Part shown: positions 1 to 10,311 of the stretch, piece by piece | Position numbering within the stretch: position 1 is the stretch's first letter | Layout of the letters: every line of letters starts with the position of its first letter | IMG/VR virus record: IMGVR_UViG_3300021197_001928 | Coordinates: 31,830 to 95,829 of that record | Reading direction: 5' to 3' (one strand) | DNA from: a virus | Length of the DNA stretch: 64,000 nt | Made by a program: the position numbers and the translations under genes | The notes under the pieces: generated by a model | What the model was told of the DNA's origin: nothing | Databases searched by the model: none | The model's input: only the letters and a program-made list of their open reading frames with translations

Positions 1-3000
1 ATTACACGCCAACGCCACATTGCCATTTCTTCTTCTGGGATAGTAACTAGCCCGACCAGAGAACTGGGTGTCCAATCTTCTGCTGGTAGATTTTGCTGCC
101 CGAACATTGGTGCTACTTGATCTAGTTTAGGATTCTGAACTGGTTTTATCTCGTCTTCGAATTTGATATCGTTTCCTGCTAGCACAACTTCGGCATCGAT
201 CTGAGCTAATTCAACTAAGGAAAAGAAGTCATACGGCCAGTTGTACGATATATCGACGTTGACACCTTCTGGTCTTAGTATACTGGCTGCTTGGAACGCT
301 TGTTGCACTGAATTATCCAACTCGCCGACAACTTTATTGTAATAATTGGTTTGCGCTCTCTGTTTGGCCTTAAATACCATCCATCTGATTTTCTCTGGTA
401 ATGGTTCTCCTTTTTCTATCTTGCCTTCTTTAATCACCTTTCCACCACCTAATAGTTCGTGGGCCAAAAGGGGATGCGACAACGACACCTCGGATTCTTC
501 AAATTCAGTTCCAATCGATGGAGGCAAGTTCTGCCAAATATCGGCTAGATCTTGTTGTGATAGCTTGTGTGTAAATTCGAAAATGTACATTGCAAACGGC
601 TCGACCTCTTTGACATTCACGAAATCGAGCGAAGGGGGTATAACAAATCTTTGCATCTTGTCTACCATATCCAAAATTGCACTACTCACTACACCCTCTG
701 CCACTGATCTGGCTTCGATGGCCATTCTAATTGAATTAGAATCTATTTTAAAAAATTTGCGCTGATTATTTTCTTCAATAAAGGGTATGGCAACAACTGC
801 CTCTCTGATTATTTTAGCTGAAGCAACGTGCCCTAAGCGCTTTGGCTCGTCTTTAAAACCACAAAGGTCTTTTAAGGAGAATTCAGTAATAGACCCGCTC
901 ACATGTTCTTGAAAACTTGATGGTATGTCTGTTACTTGCAAAAAGATCCCCTTTTCTGGTGAGTCTTCGATTCTACCATATTGGTGCCACATACCTCTTG
1001 GTACAGATCTAGCGCCTTTTGTTGGCTGGTATACAGTGTCTGATCCGGAATAGTGATTAAAGTTTAACATCGGAGTTTCAAACTTTGTTTGGATTACCCA
1101 TCTAGATTTTTCTCCGCTTGATACATCAACAGCAATGTTAACTTTCTCAGATGTTGAATCGTCTAAGAGATCAACCGACTTTAATTCTCCTTGTGTGAAA
1201 AGGTTAACAGAGGCTGACAGTTGCATCGCATCTCTATTGTAAAGCTCATTGATAATTTGTGATTCTAAATACGGAAACGAATCCGCTATGGCTGTTTTAC
1301 CACCAGAAGTTTTATCAACATATCTCCAGTACGTTACACTTGATTCTCTAATTATTTCTCCAATTGTGTATTTTTTTGTCTCGTCTGGTGTAAACTTAAT
1401 ATCAGCCCACCCTTGTCCATAGTAGTATGGCGGCGTGAATGGGTAGTTTTCACCATTACGAGAATCATTTCCATATCCGGGATGGCCGGGCCACACCGAA
1501 GAGGTAATAAAACTTGGGGGACCAAATGCTGTTGGTCTAGAATACATTGTGAAGTTTTCATGAATACCATTAGCATATTGTGGCACCATAAAAAAGTCAA
1601 CACCAGAGGACCCAGACCTTACAGGTTGGAGAGGGGTCTGGGCAGTTTTATACATCTTAACCCTCATTGAGTAAGTCGCATCCTTGACTGCGTTGCCAAC
1701 GTTTTCATGATCTGAGGGTAATGAATATATAGTAGAAAATTGTGATCCCTGTAGGAAGAAGTTTGGGACTTCCGCTAAAAAATTGTGTGCCATCATTTTG
1801 TATAAATTATCGCCAGAGCCATCCCAAAAAGCGCTGATTTTTGTATTTGATTCAGCGTGAGGCTCCTGACAGAAAAACTTTCTATTTGAAAGGAATCTTT
1901 CGGGCTCCACTAGGGCCTTAAACGGAATTCTTCTTGGAAACAGCACATCAGCATGACCAAAATGAGCAACGGCGCCCGAAGTAGGCTGCAATAGATAATT
2001 ATTAGAATTTAAGTAATTGATAAAATGGGAATCATTTGAACTCGTTACCACAGGATAATCACAAGCCACTCCAGATTTTATTGCATTAAACAGCACACCC
2101 GGAGCAAATAAAGGATTTAGGATGTTTTGTTTGGCATGTTCTACGTTACTTGCGAATGGGTTGAACGATCCACCGGCATTGTGGCCGGTAATTGATCCGC
2201 TATAAGAGGCGTAAAATTGTTCTGCTAGGTCTACAGTTCTTTGGCATGGATAAAATCCATTGTATGGTAAAAATTTCTTGATTGCTTTACATTTTAATGT
2301 AATCTTCATTGGATCCACAAATTCTTTATGGTCGTCTTTAATCAAATCGAAATGCTTCAAAAATTCACTAGTTGAGTAGATTTTATAAAAGTTGTCTTCA
2401 TCGCTGCCATTGGCGCTCGACAGACCACCAACCATCTCGAACATATTGGAAAACTTTTTTTCAACTCCTTCAGCAACTATTGTTGGGATGTGATTACTAA
2501 TTCTGAATTCGGGTATGATTGTATAACCTTTGCCTTTTTGTCTAACACCTTGGGCAAAGGCATCGTAAGAATCATAAAAAGGAGTTTTACCAGATTGCTC
2601 TGCTGCTTGCCACAAAGCCTCACCTGACGGTATGTCTTGTGTTTGGTGCAGGTTTGCCTTTGTGCCATAGGTTATGTCCTCAATTTGCATTCCGTTCGGG
2701 GATACACAAGATTCTGACGGAGTCAAAGTGTGTTTTCTTGCGTATATAGGGGCTGGCTTATAGATATCATTCAGGTCGCTTTTCGAAAAAGTACCGGGCA
2801 TATCACCACATTGATTATAATTATTTTGCAAAATTCCATGATGTTTACGATGATCATAGCCATAATGAGCAGTGAACCTGTTATCGGTGCCAGTTTCGCC
2901 TTGAGTCTTGTCGTAATCAAGTGGCCATATACTATCTTTGACCGTGTTTCCAAAGCCATTATCTGCACTGTCACGTTTCCTGTCCGGATAATTATGTCTC

Positions 3001-3884
3001 CAATTGAAAGAGAAGGTTGTTCTTTGCCTTGTGTAGCTTTTATTAGTATACACTTGGGTAGGATAAATAGTCTCCGCATACTCAACCATACTGAATGAGT
3101 TGATTGGAGAATTAGAATCCTCTAGGGCGCCTTTCAAATACATCTTTGTGATTTGTTTGTATTCTGGGTTTGCACAATTGTCAAAGTTGTAATATTTGTC
3201 CAAATCTATGTTATTAAAGTGACAAACACTGTTACCCATTGATGTTCTGATTTCTAGTTCCATCTTGCCATCTGCGGATGCCAGAACTTTTAAAGGCTTA
3301 TAGCGAGATATGACGGGTGCCTCAATAAACAGTTTGAGATCTCCGTACCTTTGATTTATTTGTGATCCTTCGATCTGGATTGATGGCCCGGGCTCTTCGA
3401 CATGTGTGAAAATGTTGTGCTTCACTTGTTTTCTTATGAGAGGACTTTGTCCTACTCTTATTTGTTTCCATGTTGGGTGGCCATAGGGACCATTACGATG
3501 TAACATAAGGGCCGGGAAAAAAGAAGCCGTGGCTCTATGTTCAAAACCAGCAGCCGGAGTAACACCGGTTCTAGGGTCGGGAAGCCAATGAGGAAAAATA
3601 ACGTTTTTATAATTCTGTAGTCCTGCGTGGAATGTTCCTATTGTTGGCTGATCGGGGCACAGTTTAGAGTTTACTATCGCAGCAATAGAACCACCGGCGC
3701 CAGTATAAGAGGTATCATTCCAGCCAATATTGTTTATTCCGGGTTCTAAAGGGTATCCAGTTCCCGCTTCCGAGTGTTTTTCAACTAAAACTCCGGTGCC
3801 ATTGTCCAGTCTACAAAATTCGTACCCAACAGGTTCATAAATAAAAGTGTTCAATCCAACAAAGTCTAAATAATAATTCGCCAT
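1..3884 (-). CDS. Giant virion structural protein, C-terminus beyond the window
   Basis: An open frame runs from an ATG at 3884 (leader GGAG nine bases upstream) through the window edge at base 1, giving at least 1294 residues with no stop in my reading. It begins MANYYLDFVGLNTFIYEPVG. It has no signal peptide or membrane segment that I noticed and is rich in aromatic, Asn and Ser residues, as expected for a tail-fibre or baseplate-periphery protein. I recognise no named domain. It starts 1 bp after the stop of the LamG protein gene, so it is probably the last or a late member of the tail/baseplate operon. Function beyond virion structure is inference. Confidence 0.8.
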   Translation of the reverse strand, partial: MANYYLDFVGLNTFIYEPVGYEFCRLDNGTGVLVEKHSEAGTGYPLEPGINNIGWNDTSYTGAGGSIAAIVNSKLCPDQPTIGTFHAGLQNYKNVIFPHWLPDPRTGVTPAAGFEHRATASFFPALMLHRNGPYGHPTWKQIRVGQSPLIRKQVKHNIFTHVEEPGPSIQIEGSQINQRYGDLKLFIEAPVISRYKPLKVLASADGKMELEIRTSMGNSVCHFNNIDLDKYYNFDNCANPEYKQITKMYLKGALEDSNSPINSFSMVEYAETIYPTQVYTNKSYTRQRTTFSFNWRHNYPDRKRDSADNGFGNTVKDSIWPLDYDKTQGETGTDNRFTAHYGYDHRKHHGILQNNYNQCGDMPGTFSKSDLNDIYKPAPIYARKHTLTPSESCVSPNGMQIEDITYGTKANLHQTQDIPSGEALWQAAEQSGKTPFYDSYDAFAQGVRQKGKGYTIIPEFRISNHIPTIVAEGVEKKFSNMFEMVGGLSSANGSDEDNFYKIYSTSEFLKHFDLIKDDHKEFVDPMKITLKCKAIKKFLPYNGFYPCQRTVDLAEQFYASYSGSITGHNAGGSFNPFASNVEHAKQNILNPLFAPGVLFNAIKSGVACDYPVVTSSNDSHFINYLNSNNYLLQPTSGAVAHFGHADVLFPRRIPFKALVEPERFLSNRKFFCQEPHAESNTKISAFWDGSGDNLYKMMAHNFLAEVPNFFLQGSQFSTIYSLPSDHENVGNAVKDATYSMRVKMYKTAQTPLQPVRSGSSGVDFFMVPQYANGIHENFTMYSRPTAFGPPSFITSSVWPGHPGYGNDSRNGENYPFTPPYYYGQGWADIKFTPDETKKYTIGEIIRESSVTYWRYVDKTSGGKTAIADSFPYLESQIINELYNRDAMQLSASVNLFTQGELKSVDLLDDSTSEKVNIAVDVSSGEKSRWVIQTKFETPMLNFNHYSGSDTVYQPTKGARSVPRGMWHQYGRIEDSPEKGIFLQVTDIPSSFQEHVSGSITEFSLKDLCGFKDEPKRLGHVASAKIIREAVVAIPFIEENNQRKFFKIDSNSIRMAIEARSVAEGVVSSAILDMVDKMQRFVIPPSLDFVNVKEVEPFAMYIFEFTHKLSQQDLADIWQNLPPSIGTEFEESEVSLSHPLLAHELLGGGKVIKEGKIEKGEPLPEKIRWMVFKAKQRAQTNYYNKVVGELDNSVQQAFQAASILRPEGVNVDISYNWPYDFFSLVELAQIDAEVVLAGNDIKFEDEIKPVQNPKLDQVAPMFGQQNLPAEDWTPSSLVGLVTIPEEEMAMWRWRV

Positions 3885-3885
3885 T

Positions 3886-6800
3886 CTATACTCCAAAAAT
3901 CTCTGATGCGGTTGGAAAGTTTATCGCTGCAACATGGCCACTTTCACCACCTATATCTACCGAAGAACTCAACATGCCATCTGCGTCTGCGTATCCATAA
4001 ATTCTTTGCTTTCCGCTCTTATATGAATAATTACTTCCCAACGAAGAAGTTACCCAAGAATATTGAAAGTCAGAGCGTGGCAACAAGGAACTCATGTGTG
4101 CGTTGTTATGATCTTCGTTGAACACAGGAGCAGGTATTGTTGATGTGTCAGTTGGTTTTCTTCCAACATTACGGTGCATCTTGTTTGTTGACGCTTCCGC
4201 TTCGTATCCGGATGATATAACCACACCAAACTGTGAGTCAACTCCAAATTTGCCACTATGTCTAGATAATAAAGTTCTTTGGCCCTCTCTTCGCCCTGCG
4301 TCGCTATTGAGACGAATTGTTGAGCTTTCTCCCGATCCAGAACTTCTGACCGTTAAGTTACGATAGTTCAGAGAGTTGTAGACCGAGTATTCTCTTGAAT
4401 ACACATCTAAATAGGCTGGGGATGTTTCAATCCCGCCGGGAGCAGAAAATCGAGAAGAAATAATTGTTCTTGTTGCTGAGGATGTCACATTGGCATTCAC
4501 GACATCGTGTGCTCTTCTTACATCGCCGGGATCATCATCAATGCCACCGCTCACATCATCACTATTCAATACAAAAGAACATTTGCTTGAAACAAAATTA
4601 ATATTATAAGCAGACCCATTTTGGCTAGCCGTTATCGCAAACTCTGCTTGGCTTGCTGTCAAGGGAATACTGCTGGTCACAAAAGTAAATCTAGAGGCAT
4701 CGTCCTCGTGAACATTTAGTGAATTTACAGCACCGTCGCCGGCTATATTGGTTATTCTATTTCCGTAGTTGGCTCCATCACCGCCGAAGTCTCCAAAAGT
4801 ATAAAAGAACCCTAGTGCACTAGGATCTAACAAGAACGAGTCATTTTTAGATGTTGGCGCAATGCCACAATTGTATATTGATTCAACTTGAGATGTTGTT
4901 GCCGCAGCATTCCACCATAGAAATTCACTGATGGCTCCTCTAAAGTATCTGTTTGACGTTAATGTTTCATTCAACACAAATGCCCCTTCTGGGTCCACTA
5001 GTGTAAAAGCCTCAGAAGTTGGAGATATCGGAAAACTACCTACGGTATTCCACGATGTCGCTACCCCATTAATAAACAAATTCACAGTACCAGCGGCTGA
5101 GGATGAGTTATATGTTAATATAATATTTGTCCATTTGTTATGATAAGTTGCCGGAAAACCATTATATTCCCACTTTCGTGCTCTAGATGTACCAGAGCCC
5201 CCTTTAAATTTCATTTCAAATATTAACCTATCTGTTCCTGATATGTAAAGCTGATGGGTGCAATCTGTTGGGCTTGATGAGATTGACTGTGATGAAGTAA
5301 GATTAAAAATAGTATATTGTTGTCCGACCGAAGCAGTAGTTGGTTTTATGCTAACATATGCCGTGAAGTCATCTGCGTTGACGCTTTGCAAGGAACCACT
5401 TAACACTCTTTGCCCAGCGGCGGGGTGATTTGCTTGAAGACCCATGCTGTATGTTGCAGATGAGGTTGCGTAAGTGATTGAATATTGCGATGGAAAAGCG
5501 GATAAGAAAGAGGCAGTAAATTCATTGAACAACCCGGTATCAGTTGATCCTGTAAAGTAGAATTTGGAAGAGGTATCTGAGGAGTTGCCAACAATTAATT
5601 CTCTGTTGGTACTACCAGTTGCTTGCAATACGTGTCCTGAAATGATGTTTTCAAAACCAATTATTTTTAAGCTACCGCTAGCACGTACTCCCGGTGCGGG
5701 CTCTTTAACTGTTAAGTTGCCATCCGGCTGTCTGTTGTTGTAGTGCGTCCCAAAAACGTTACCAGAGACAAACGGCGCCTGACCGAATAATGACATCGGG
5801 TGTGTAGTCTCCGGCAGTATAGCGGCAATTGGAGACGGAAGGTAATTTGATTGTTCAGGGTTTTTTCTAAAATGAAGGTTATTCTGCTGTTTACCGCCGG
5901 CAGTAATTACTTCGTAATTTTCTTTGAAGTTACCAAGATTTTTACTCCCTGTTGTATACTGAATATTTTTTATGTTAACGGGGCGTTTAGCTCGCTCTTC
6001 ACGATAGAAAACAGCAGCCTTACGTGCAGGATCAGGGTATGGACCACCATAATCGGGACCAACAATGCCTAGAGCGCCATCCAAAGGAGTGTATTTGTCT
6101 CCCAGTTTCAACATCCAACCTTCTGCTCTGGTGTATTTGTTATCTAAATTATTAAGAGGGGCTGTTCCTGTATCGTCATCAACCAGAGTCGTGTCATACC
6201 TGTTGATTGGGGCATGTCGATGTTGATGCCCGCCAACCCAAGTTTCAGCAAAAGGGCCCTGCATCGGTATATGGTTTGTAGGTGACGTTGTATCGGAATG
6301 TATATTTGTAATAACAGAAGCAGAATCAAATTGATTCACAACATCCGTGTTGTATCCGCTATTAAGCGATTGTGACATTATTGTAACTGGTAGGCCAAGC
6401 TCGGTCACCCTATAGGAATATGTACTATCGGTGTTTTTAGGGCCGGGTACTTCGCCTTCATCCGAATATCTTCCCGCAAACACATCTAACCTGACTCTTT
6501 TCTTGAGGTTTGGGTCTATTGTATCGGTCACTTGTTGCGAGTTAATACCATTGCCGGTTCCCGGACCAGCAACTACAACGTTCAGTGGTTGGCCGTAGTT
6601 ACCTTTTGGGCCGTGTCTCTGGACTAGGTGGTAAATGTTATCTCGGTCCTTTTTAGGCGGATAATTAATACCGCCACGCAGGGGAGGCTCAAGTTCTTGA
6701 GAAATCCTATAAGGTCTGGATAGTCGACGCAAAGCAAAGGTAGATCCCTGATACGTTGTCAAGTCTGATTTAGCAAGATCTATATGGCTACCCGTGTTTT

Positions 6801-9800
6801 CTGTTATTATGACCTTTCTTAATTCTTCTCTTTCAGTTATATCAGATCTTTCTTTCCGTAACTTTTGCCAAACTTGATTGTTATTTGCATCCCCGTCAAC
6901 AGGGGCATGTCCGAATTTCCAATTATATCGTATTTCTGAACTACCTTTAATTGGAGATTCAGTGGCTGTGAATGTTTTCAATGTTGGAAATTTATTTTTA
7001 TATTTACTTCTCTCAAAGATGTGACTCTCGACAACATCGTATATCTGACCTGAGTGTCTTGCTGAGATTGGAAATAGTTGTGATGTCATACTGGAGACGG
7101 AAGAGTCAATCCATTTGTAATATCTTGTGAATTTATCGAAATCAGGGTCTTCTTCTACTTTTTCATAAAACAATCTCCTAAGTAAGTCTAAATTTTTATA
7201 ACCTTCTCTATATCTGTATACTGCCTTACCGATTAAATCGTTAAATTCTACAATTGAAGAAATCATCTTTAACATTTCATCAGATACAATTTGTGACATA
7301 CTCTTCTCTAAGGAATAGAAATTGTCACTTATATCTTCGTCTTTAACAAAATTACGAGTCTCTTCATTTTCAATTTTGACTTTATCTGCATTGAAGCTTA
7401 TTTCTGGTTGTTGTTTCTTGTTTGAATAGATGACCTCGTTTCTTAGAACCGCAGTGCTTGAGACGGGGAAGCCAAAACCCTCTCCTCTGTTTTCAACCAT
7501 TGATACATTATCAATCCATCCATATCTAGTTGAAACAGAACCGCTTGAAATATCATCAACAATAAATTCCCCGCTAGCATCTGATGTGGTGACTGTTTCA
7601 AAATCCCAATTTATTGCCACTAGGTCTGCGGCTGGTATGGATTTATTGCCCATGTCAACATTAAACATGGTTGAGGACTTATGTATGCTGTCCATTCCAA
7701 AACTAGTTGGGTCCATGTTGTGTTTTCTAATTGTAGAGTCTGATAGGTAATCTATATAATATTTAAAACCTCCCACCTTGATATCACTTTGAGCTACGAC
7801 AGTGCCGGTAAAGTTTGTTCTATGTGCTCCAACATAAAATCTTTTTGATTTTGTCAAGAATGCAGAACCACTAGCGTTATCGAGACTAGCCGACAGAGAA
7901 AACTCACTCTGTACGGTTCCAAATGCGTGATTTACACCATAAAACTCTATTTTGTAAGTCGGGCTTACTGTTTGAACGACATTCCCTTGGAAAGGATATT
8001 TTTCTGGTTTTACTCTTACTGCAAAATTCCAAGACTGATTTGAGTACACTTCTGGGTAGTAGCTCGACGTTAGAATTGTTCTTCCATCATACGTCTCCAA
8101 AATAAATTTGGCCCTACTTGAATCTAACTTATCTCTTTCGGCTGATACTTGAAAATTAGCTACATCAGTTGCCTCCCAAGTATAATCTCCGGGGACTGCG
8201 GATGCCTCATGCATACCAAAAATAGATGACTTCTTAAATGGAATTTTAAAGCTATTTTTTTCAAATACACTAAGACTTTGTGGAAAAATTGTTGCCACTT
8301 CGGCTGTGAATGCAGAATTTATTTCTTTTTGAGATGCATCCGACCCTGTTATGAATGTCAGTGAATTATTAACAGACGCAGTTTGATATATTGTCGCATT
8401 AAACCGATTAACATCAAAAAAGTTAACATATTTTTTCATCAAAGAAGTTTGTCTGTATTTGTCAGAAAAATAATGCATTCCACCATCAGTGTATACATTC
8501 ATTTTTATTAGCTCATCATCAATACCAAAGCACCTCAAGGTGTTCCTGATTGACTTTTCATTTCCTTTAGATTTAAATATCGAAGCTAGATTATTATAAA
8601 GATTGGTATATATGAGATTTTTTACCTCTGCTATATCTTTCTCAAAATGAACTTTCTGGTTGTCTATGCCTTCGATCTTTTCCAAAAGATCTGAATTTAG
8701 CAGTATATCATTAGTAATAAACCCTTTGTTTTCTAGCAGTTTCTTTGCAAACGGAATAGCTTTTCCCTGCTTAAGTGGGTACACTGTGTCTCTCAAAGAA
8801 GTTAGAGAAGTTGTCTGGGTATATAGCGTATCAAAGTAGCTTGACATAATTTGATATATGTATCTTAAATTGCTACCTCCTTCGTCCATATCCTCATCCT
8901 TGATCCATTCCGGCACAGTTTTAAAATATAGATTTGTTGTATTTTTTGTGTCCCAACTCGAACCGCTTGTTTTTAGCTCTGCTAGCAAGGACACAACTTC
9001 TGGATGGTTACTTCTAATAATTGGATCTGCTGCTTCCACTATCGTATGTGATGAAGAATGAAAGGCGGACCCTGTGTTTCTAGATCCTGCTTGGTATCCA
9101 TACCAAGTTCCGTTTGCAATCCTTCCTGAATAGTCAAGAACAACCGAATCATATGAAGCATCTCCGATTATACCCTCGTTAAATTTAAAATAAAGGCCCA
9201 AATTAACATTAGCATCATCGGTGTTTGTACCTCCGCCCACATTACGATGCCAGTTATTATAAATTTGTTTGTCTGTTCTCCGTGTATTCCAGAATCTGAA
9301 TTCATCCAAACTAGCACTTAGCTTGCCGGCATATTGTGCAGCAGAGGATGCGGAAGGAGAAGTCTGTAATGCTCCCAGATAACCATTAAATAATCCAGTG
9401 ATTGACCCAAGGCCTTTAGAGCCCAGAATTTTTTGATTATCAAGGGCACCATCGACATATAACCTAGACGTTACACCAGATGCCCCAGAAACGAACGATA
9501 AGGCATAATGCTTCCAGTTTCCGAGCGAAGAGGTGGTAACAGTGGTCGAACCAATAGCCTCGTTAAAAAAGCCATCTGTGCCCGATTGCAGAGAAAGCCT
9601 AAATGTGTCAGCGCCAGACTGGGCAACGCCCGTTCCTGATAGTTCTATTGTAAATCGTCCGTAATTTGCTGATGAGGTAGCTTCTCCGTTCCACAAATCA
9701 AGAACTACTTCTTTTTCTGTTTTCGAGATATCGAATGCGTCCTTCTTCAGCCAGAATTCAACTGTGATTCCTTTATCGAGGTTTACTTTAAAGGTTGTTG

Positions 9801-10311
9801 TGCGATTTTTATCTGAGTCGTACACCACCGAATCTGCGAATGTTTTCCATAAAGGTTTGTTTTTCATACCAGCCGAAGCAGTGTGCATACCACCACGTGC
9901 ATATAAATACTCAACTGATGAAGGTAAACCATACCCATCGGCTGTTTTTGAACCGTTGAGGGCGCCCCAACTGCCGTATGAAAAATTTGCATAACCAGTT
10001 GATTTGGGGTATTTGTTATTGAATATCCATCGATCCAAAAATGAAGATGATAATTCAAACAACAATTTTTCATTACGAGAGCCATCATACGGATAATCAT
10101 TGTATACTCTCTTAATTGAAGTTTCGTAGTATAACTCAGCGGAACCAAATTTGGCGAAATTAGAAGCAGATGAAAAATCAATATTTGGGATATATTGATC
10201 ATCCTTCTTGACTGTTGATAATATTAAGTCTTTTGATTCTACTTTTGCACTACCAGTGGCAGCATTCTCAAAACTGCTTATTTTGTTTTTAAATAAATTT
10301 TTAATACTCAT
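3886..10311 (-). CDS. 2141-residue virion protein with two LamG/concanavalin-like domains
   Basis: Very large, Ser/Thr-rich structural protein. A first LamG-like jelly roll spans about residues 180-360 (TVEFWLKK, then WKHYALSFV and LYVDGAL). A second lies around residues 1645-1800 (WTNIILTY, VNLFINGVATSW). These domains usually bind glycans or surface proteins, so a receptor-contacting or tail-decoration role is likely. The middle part (about 480-650) is helical and charged. The start overlaps the end of the upstream DNRLRE-like gene by 11 bp, and the ribosome site is weak, suggesting translational coupling. It lies between gp6-type baseplate genes and another giant protein, so it probably sits at the baseplate periphery. 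Confidence 0.85.
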   Translation of the reverse strand: MSIKNLFKNKISSFENAATGSAKVESKDLILSTVKKDDQYIPNIDFSSASNFAKFGSAELYYETSIKRVYNDYPYDGSRNEKLLFELSSSFLDRWIFNNKYPKSTGYANFSYGSWGALNGSKTADGYGLPSSVEYLYARGGMHTASAGMKNKPLWKTFADSVVYDSDKNRTTTFKVNLDKGITVEFWLKKDAFDISKTEKEVVLDLWNGEATSSANYGRFTIELSGTGVAQSGADTFRLSLQSGTDGFFNEAIGSTTVTTSSLGNWKHYALSFVSGASGVTSRLYVDGALDNQKILGSKGLGSITGLFNGYLGALQTSPSASSAAQYAGKLSASLDEFRFWNTRRTDKQIYNNWHRNVGGGTNTDDANVNLGLYFKFNEGIIGDASYDSVVLDYSGRIANGTWYGYQAGSRNTGSAFHSSSHTIVEAADPIIRSNHPEVVSLLAELKTSGSSWDTKNTTNLYFKTVPEWIKDEDMDEGGSNLRYIYQIMSSYFDTLYTQTTSLTSLRDTVYPLKQGKAIPFAKKLLENKGFITNDILLNSDLLEKIEGIDNQKVHFEKDIAEVKNLIYTNLYNNLASIFKSKGNEKSIRNTLRCFGIDDELIKMNVYTDGGMHYFSDKYRQTSLMKKYVNFFDVNRFNATIYQTASVNNSLTFITGSDASQKEINSAFTAEVATIFPQSLSVFEKNSFKIPFKKSSIFGMHEASAVPGDYTWEATDVANFQVSAERDKLDSSRAKFILETYDGRTILTSSYYPEVYSNQSWNFAVRVKPEKYPFQGNVVQTVSPTYKIEFYGVNHAFGTVQSEFSLSASLDNASGSAFLTKSKRFYVGAHRTNFTGTVVAQSDIKVGGFKYYIDYLSDSTIRKHNMDPTSFGMDSIHKSSTMFNVDMGNKSIPAADLVAINWDFETVTTSDASGEFIVDDISSGSVSTRYGWIDNVSMVENRGEGFGFPVSSTAVLRNEVIYSNKKQQPEISFNADKVKIENEETRNFVKDEDISDNFYSLEKSMSQIVSDEMLKMISSIVEFNDLIGKAVYRYREGYKNLDLLRRLFYEKVEEDPDFDKFTRYYKWIDSSVSSMTSQLFPISARHSGQIYDVVESHIFERSKYKNKFPTLKTFTATESPIKGSSEIRYNWKFGHAPVDGDANNNQVWQKLRKERSDITEREELRKVIITENTGSHIDLAKSDLTTYQGSTFALRRLSRPYRISQELEPPLRGGINYPPKKDRDNIYHLVQRHGPKGNYGQPLNVVVAGPGTGNGINSQQVTDTIDPNLKKRVRLDVFAGRYSDEGEVPGPKNTDSTYSYRVTELGLPVTIMSQSLNSGYNTDVVNQFDSASVITNIHSDTTSPTNHIPMQGPFAETWVGGHQHRHAPINRYDTTLVDDDTGTAPLNNLDNKYTRAEGWMLKLGDKYTPLDGALGIVGPDYGGPYPDPARKAAVFYREERAKRPVNIKNIQYTTGSKNLGNFKENYEVITAGGKQQNNLHFRKNPEQSNYLPSPIAAILPETTHPMSLFGQAPFVSGNVFGTHYNNRQPDGNLTVKEPAPGVRASGSLKIIGFENIISGHVLQATGSTNRELIVGNSSDTSSKFYFTGSTDTGLFNEFTASFLSAFPSQYSITYATSSATYSMGLQANHPAAGQRVLSGSLQSVNADDFTAYVSIKPTTASVGQQYTIFNLTSSQSISSSPTDCTHQLYISGTDRLIFEMKFKGGSGTSRARKWEYNGFPATYHNKWTNIILTYNSSSAAGTVNLFINGVATSWNTVGSFPISPTSEAFTLVDPEGAFVLNETLTSNRYFRGAISEFLWWNAAATTSQVESIYNCGIAPTSKNDSFLLDPSALGFFYTFGDFGGDGANYGNRITNIAGDGAVNSLNVHEDDASRFTFVTSSIPLTASQAEFAITASQNGSAYNINFVSSKCSFVLNSDDVSGGIDDDPGDVRRAHDVVNANVTSSATRTIISSRFSAPGGIETSPAYLDVYSREYSVYNSLNYRNLTVRSSGSGESSTIRLNSDAGRREGQRTLLSRHSGKFGVDSQFGVVISSGYEAEASTNKMHRNVGRKPTDTSTIPAPVFNEDHNNAHMSSLLPRSDFQYSWVTSSLGSNYSYKSGKQRIYGYADADGMLSSSVDIGGESGHVAAINFPTASEIFGV

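Noticed and set aside
346-765. Plus-strand open frames opposite the first giant virion gene
   Set aside because: They lie fully inside the long minus-strand coding frame (1-3884), have no ribosome sites, and their translations look like antisense of it.
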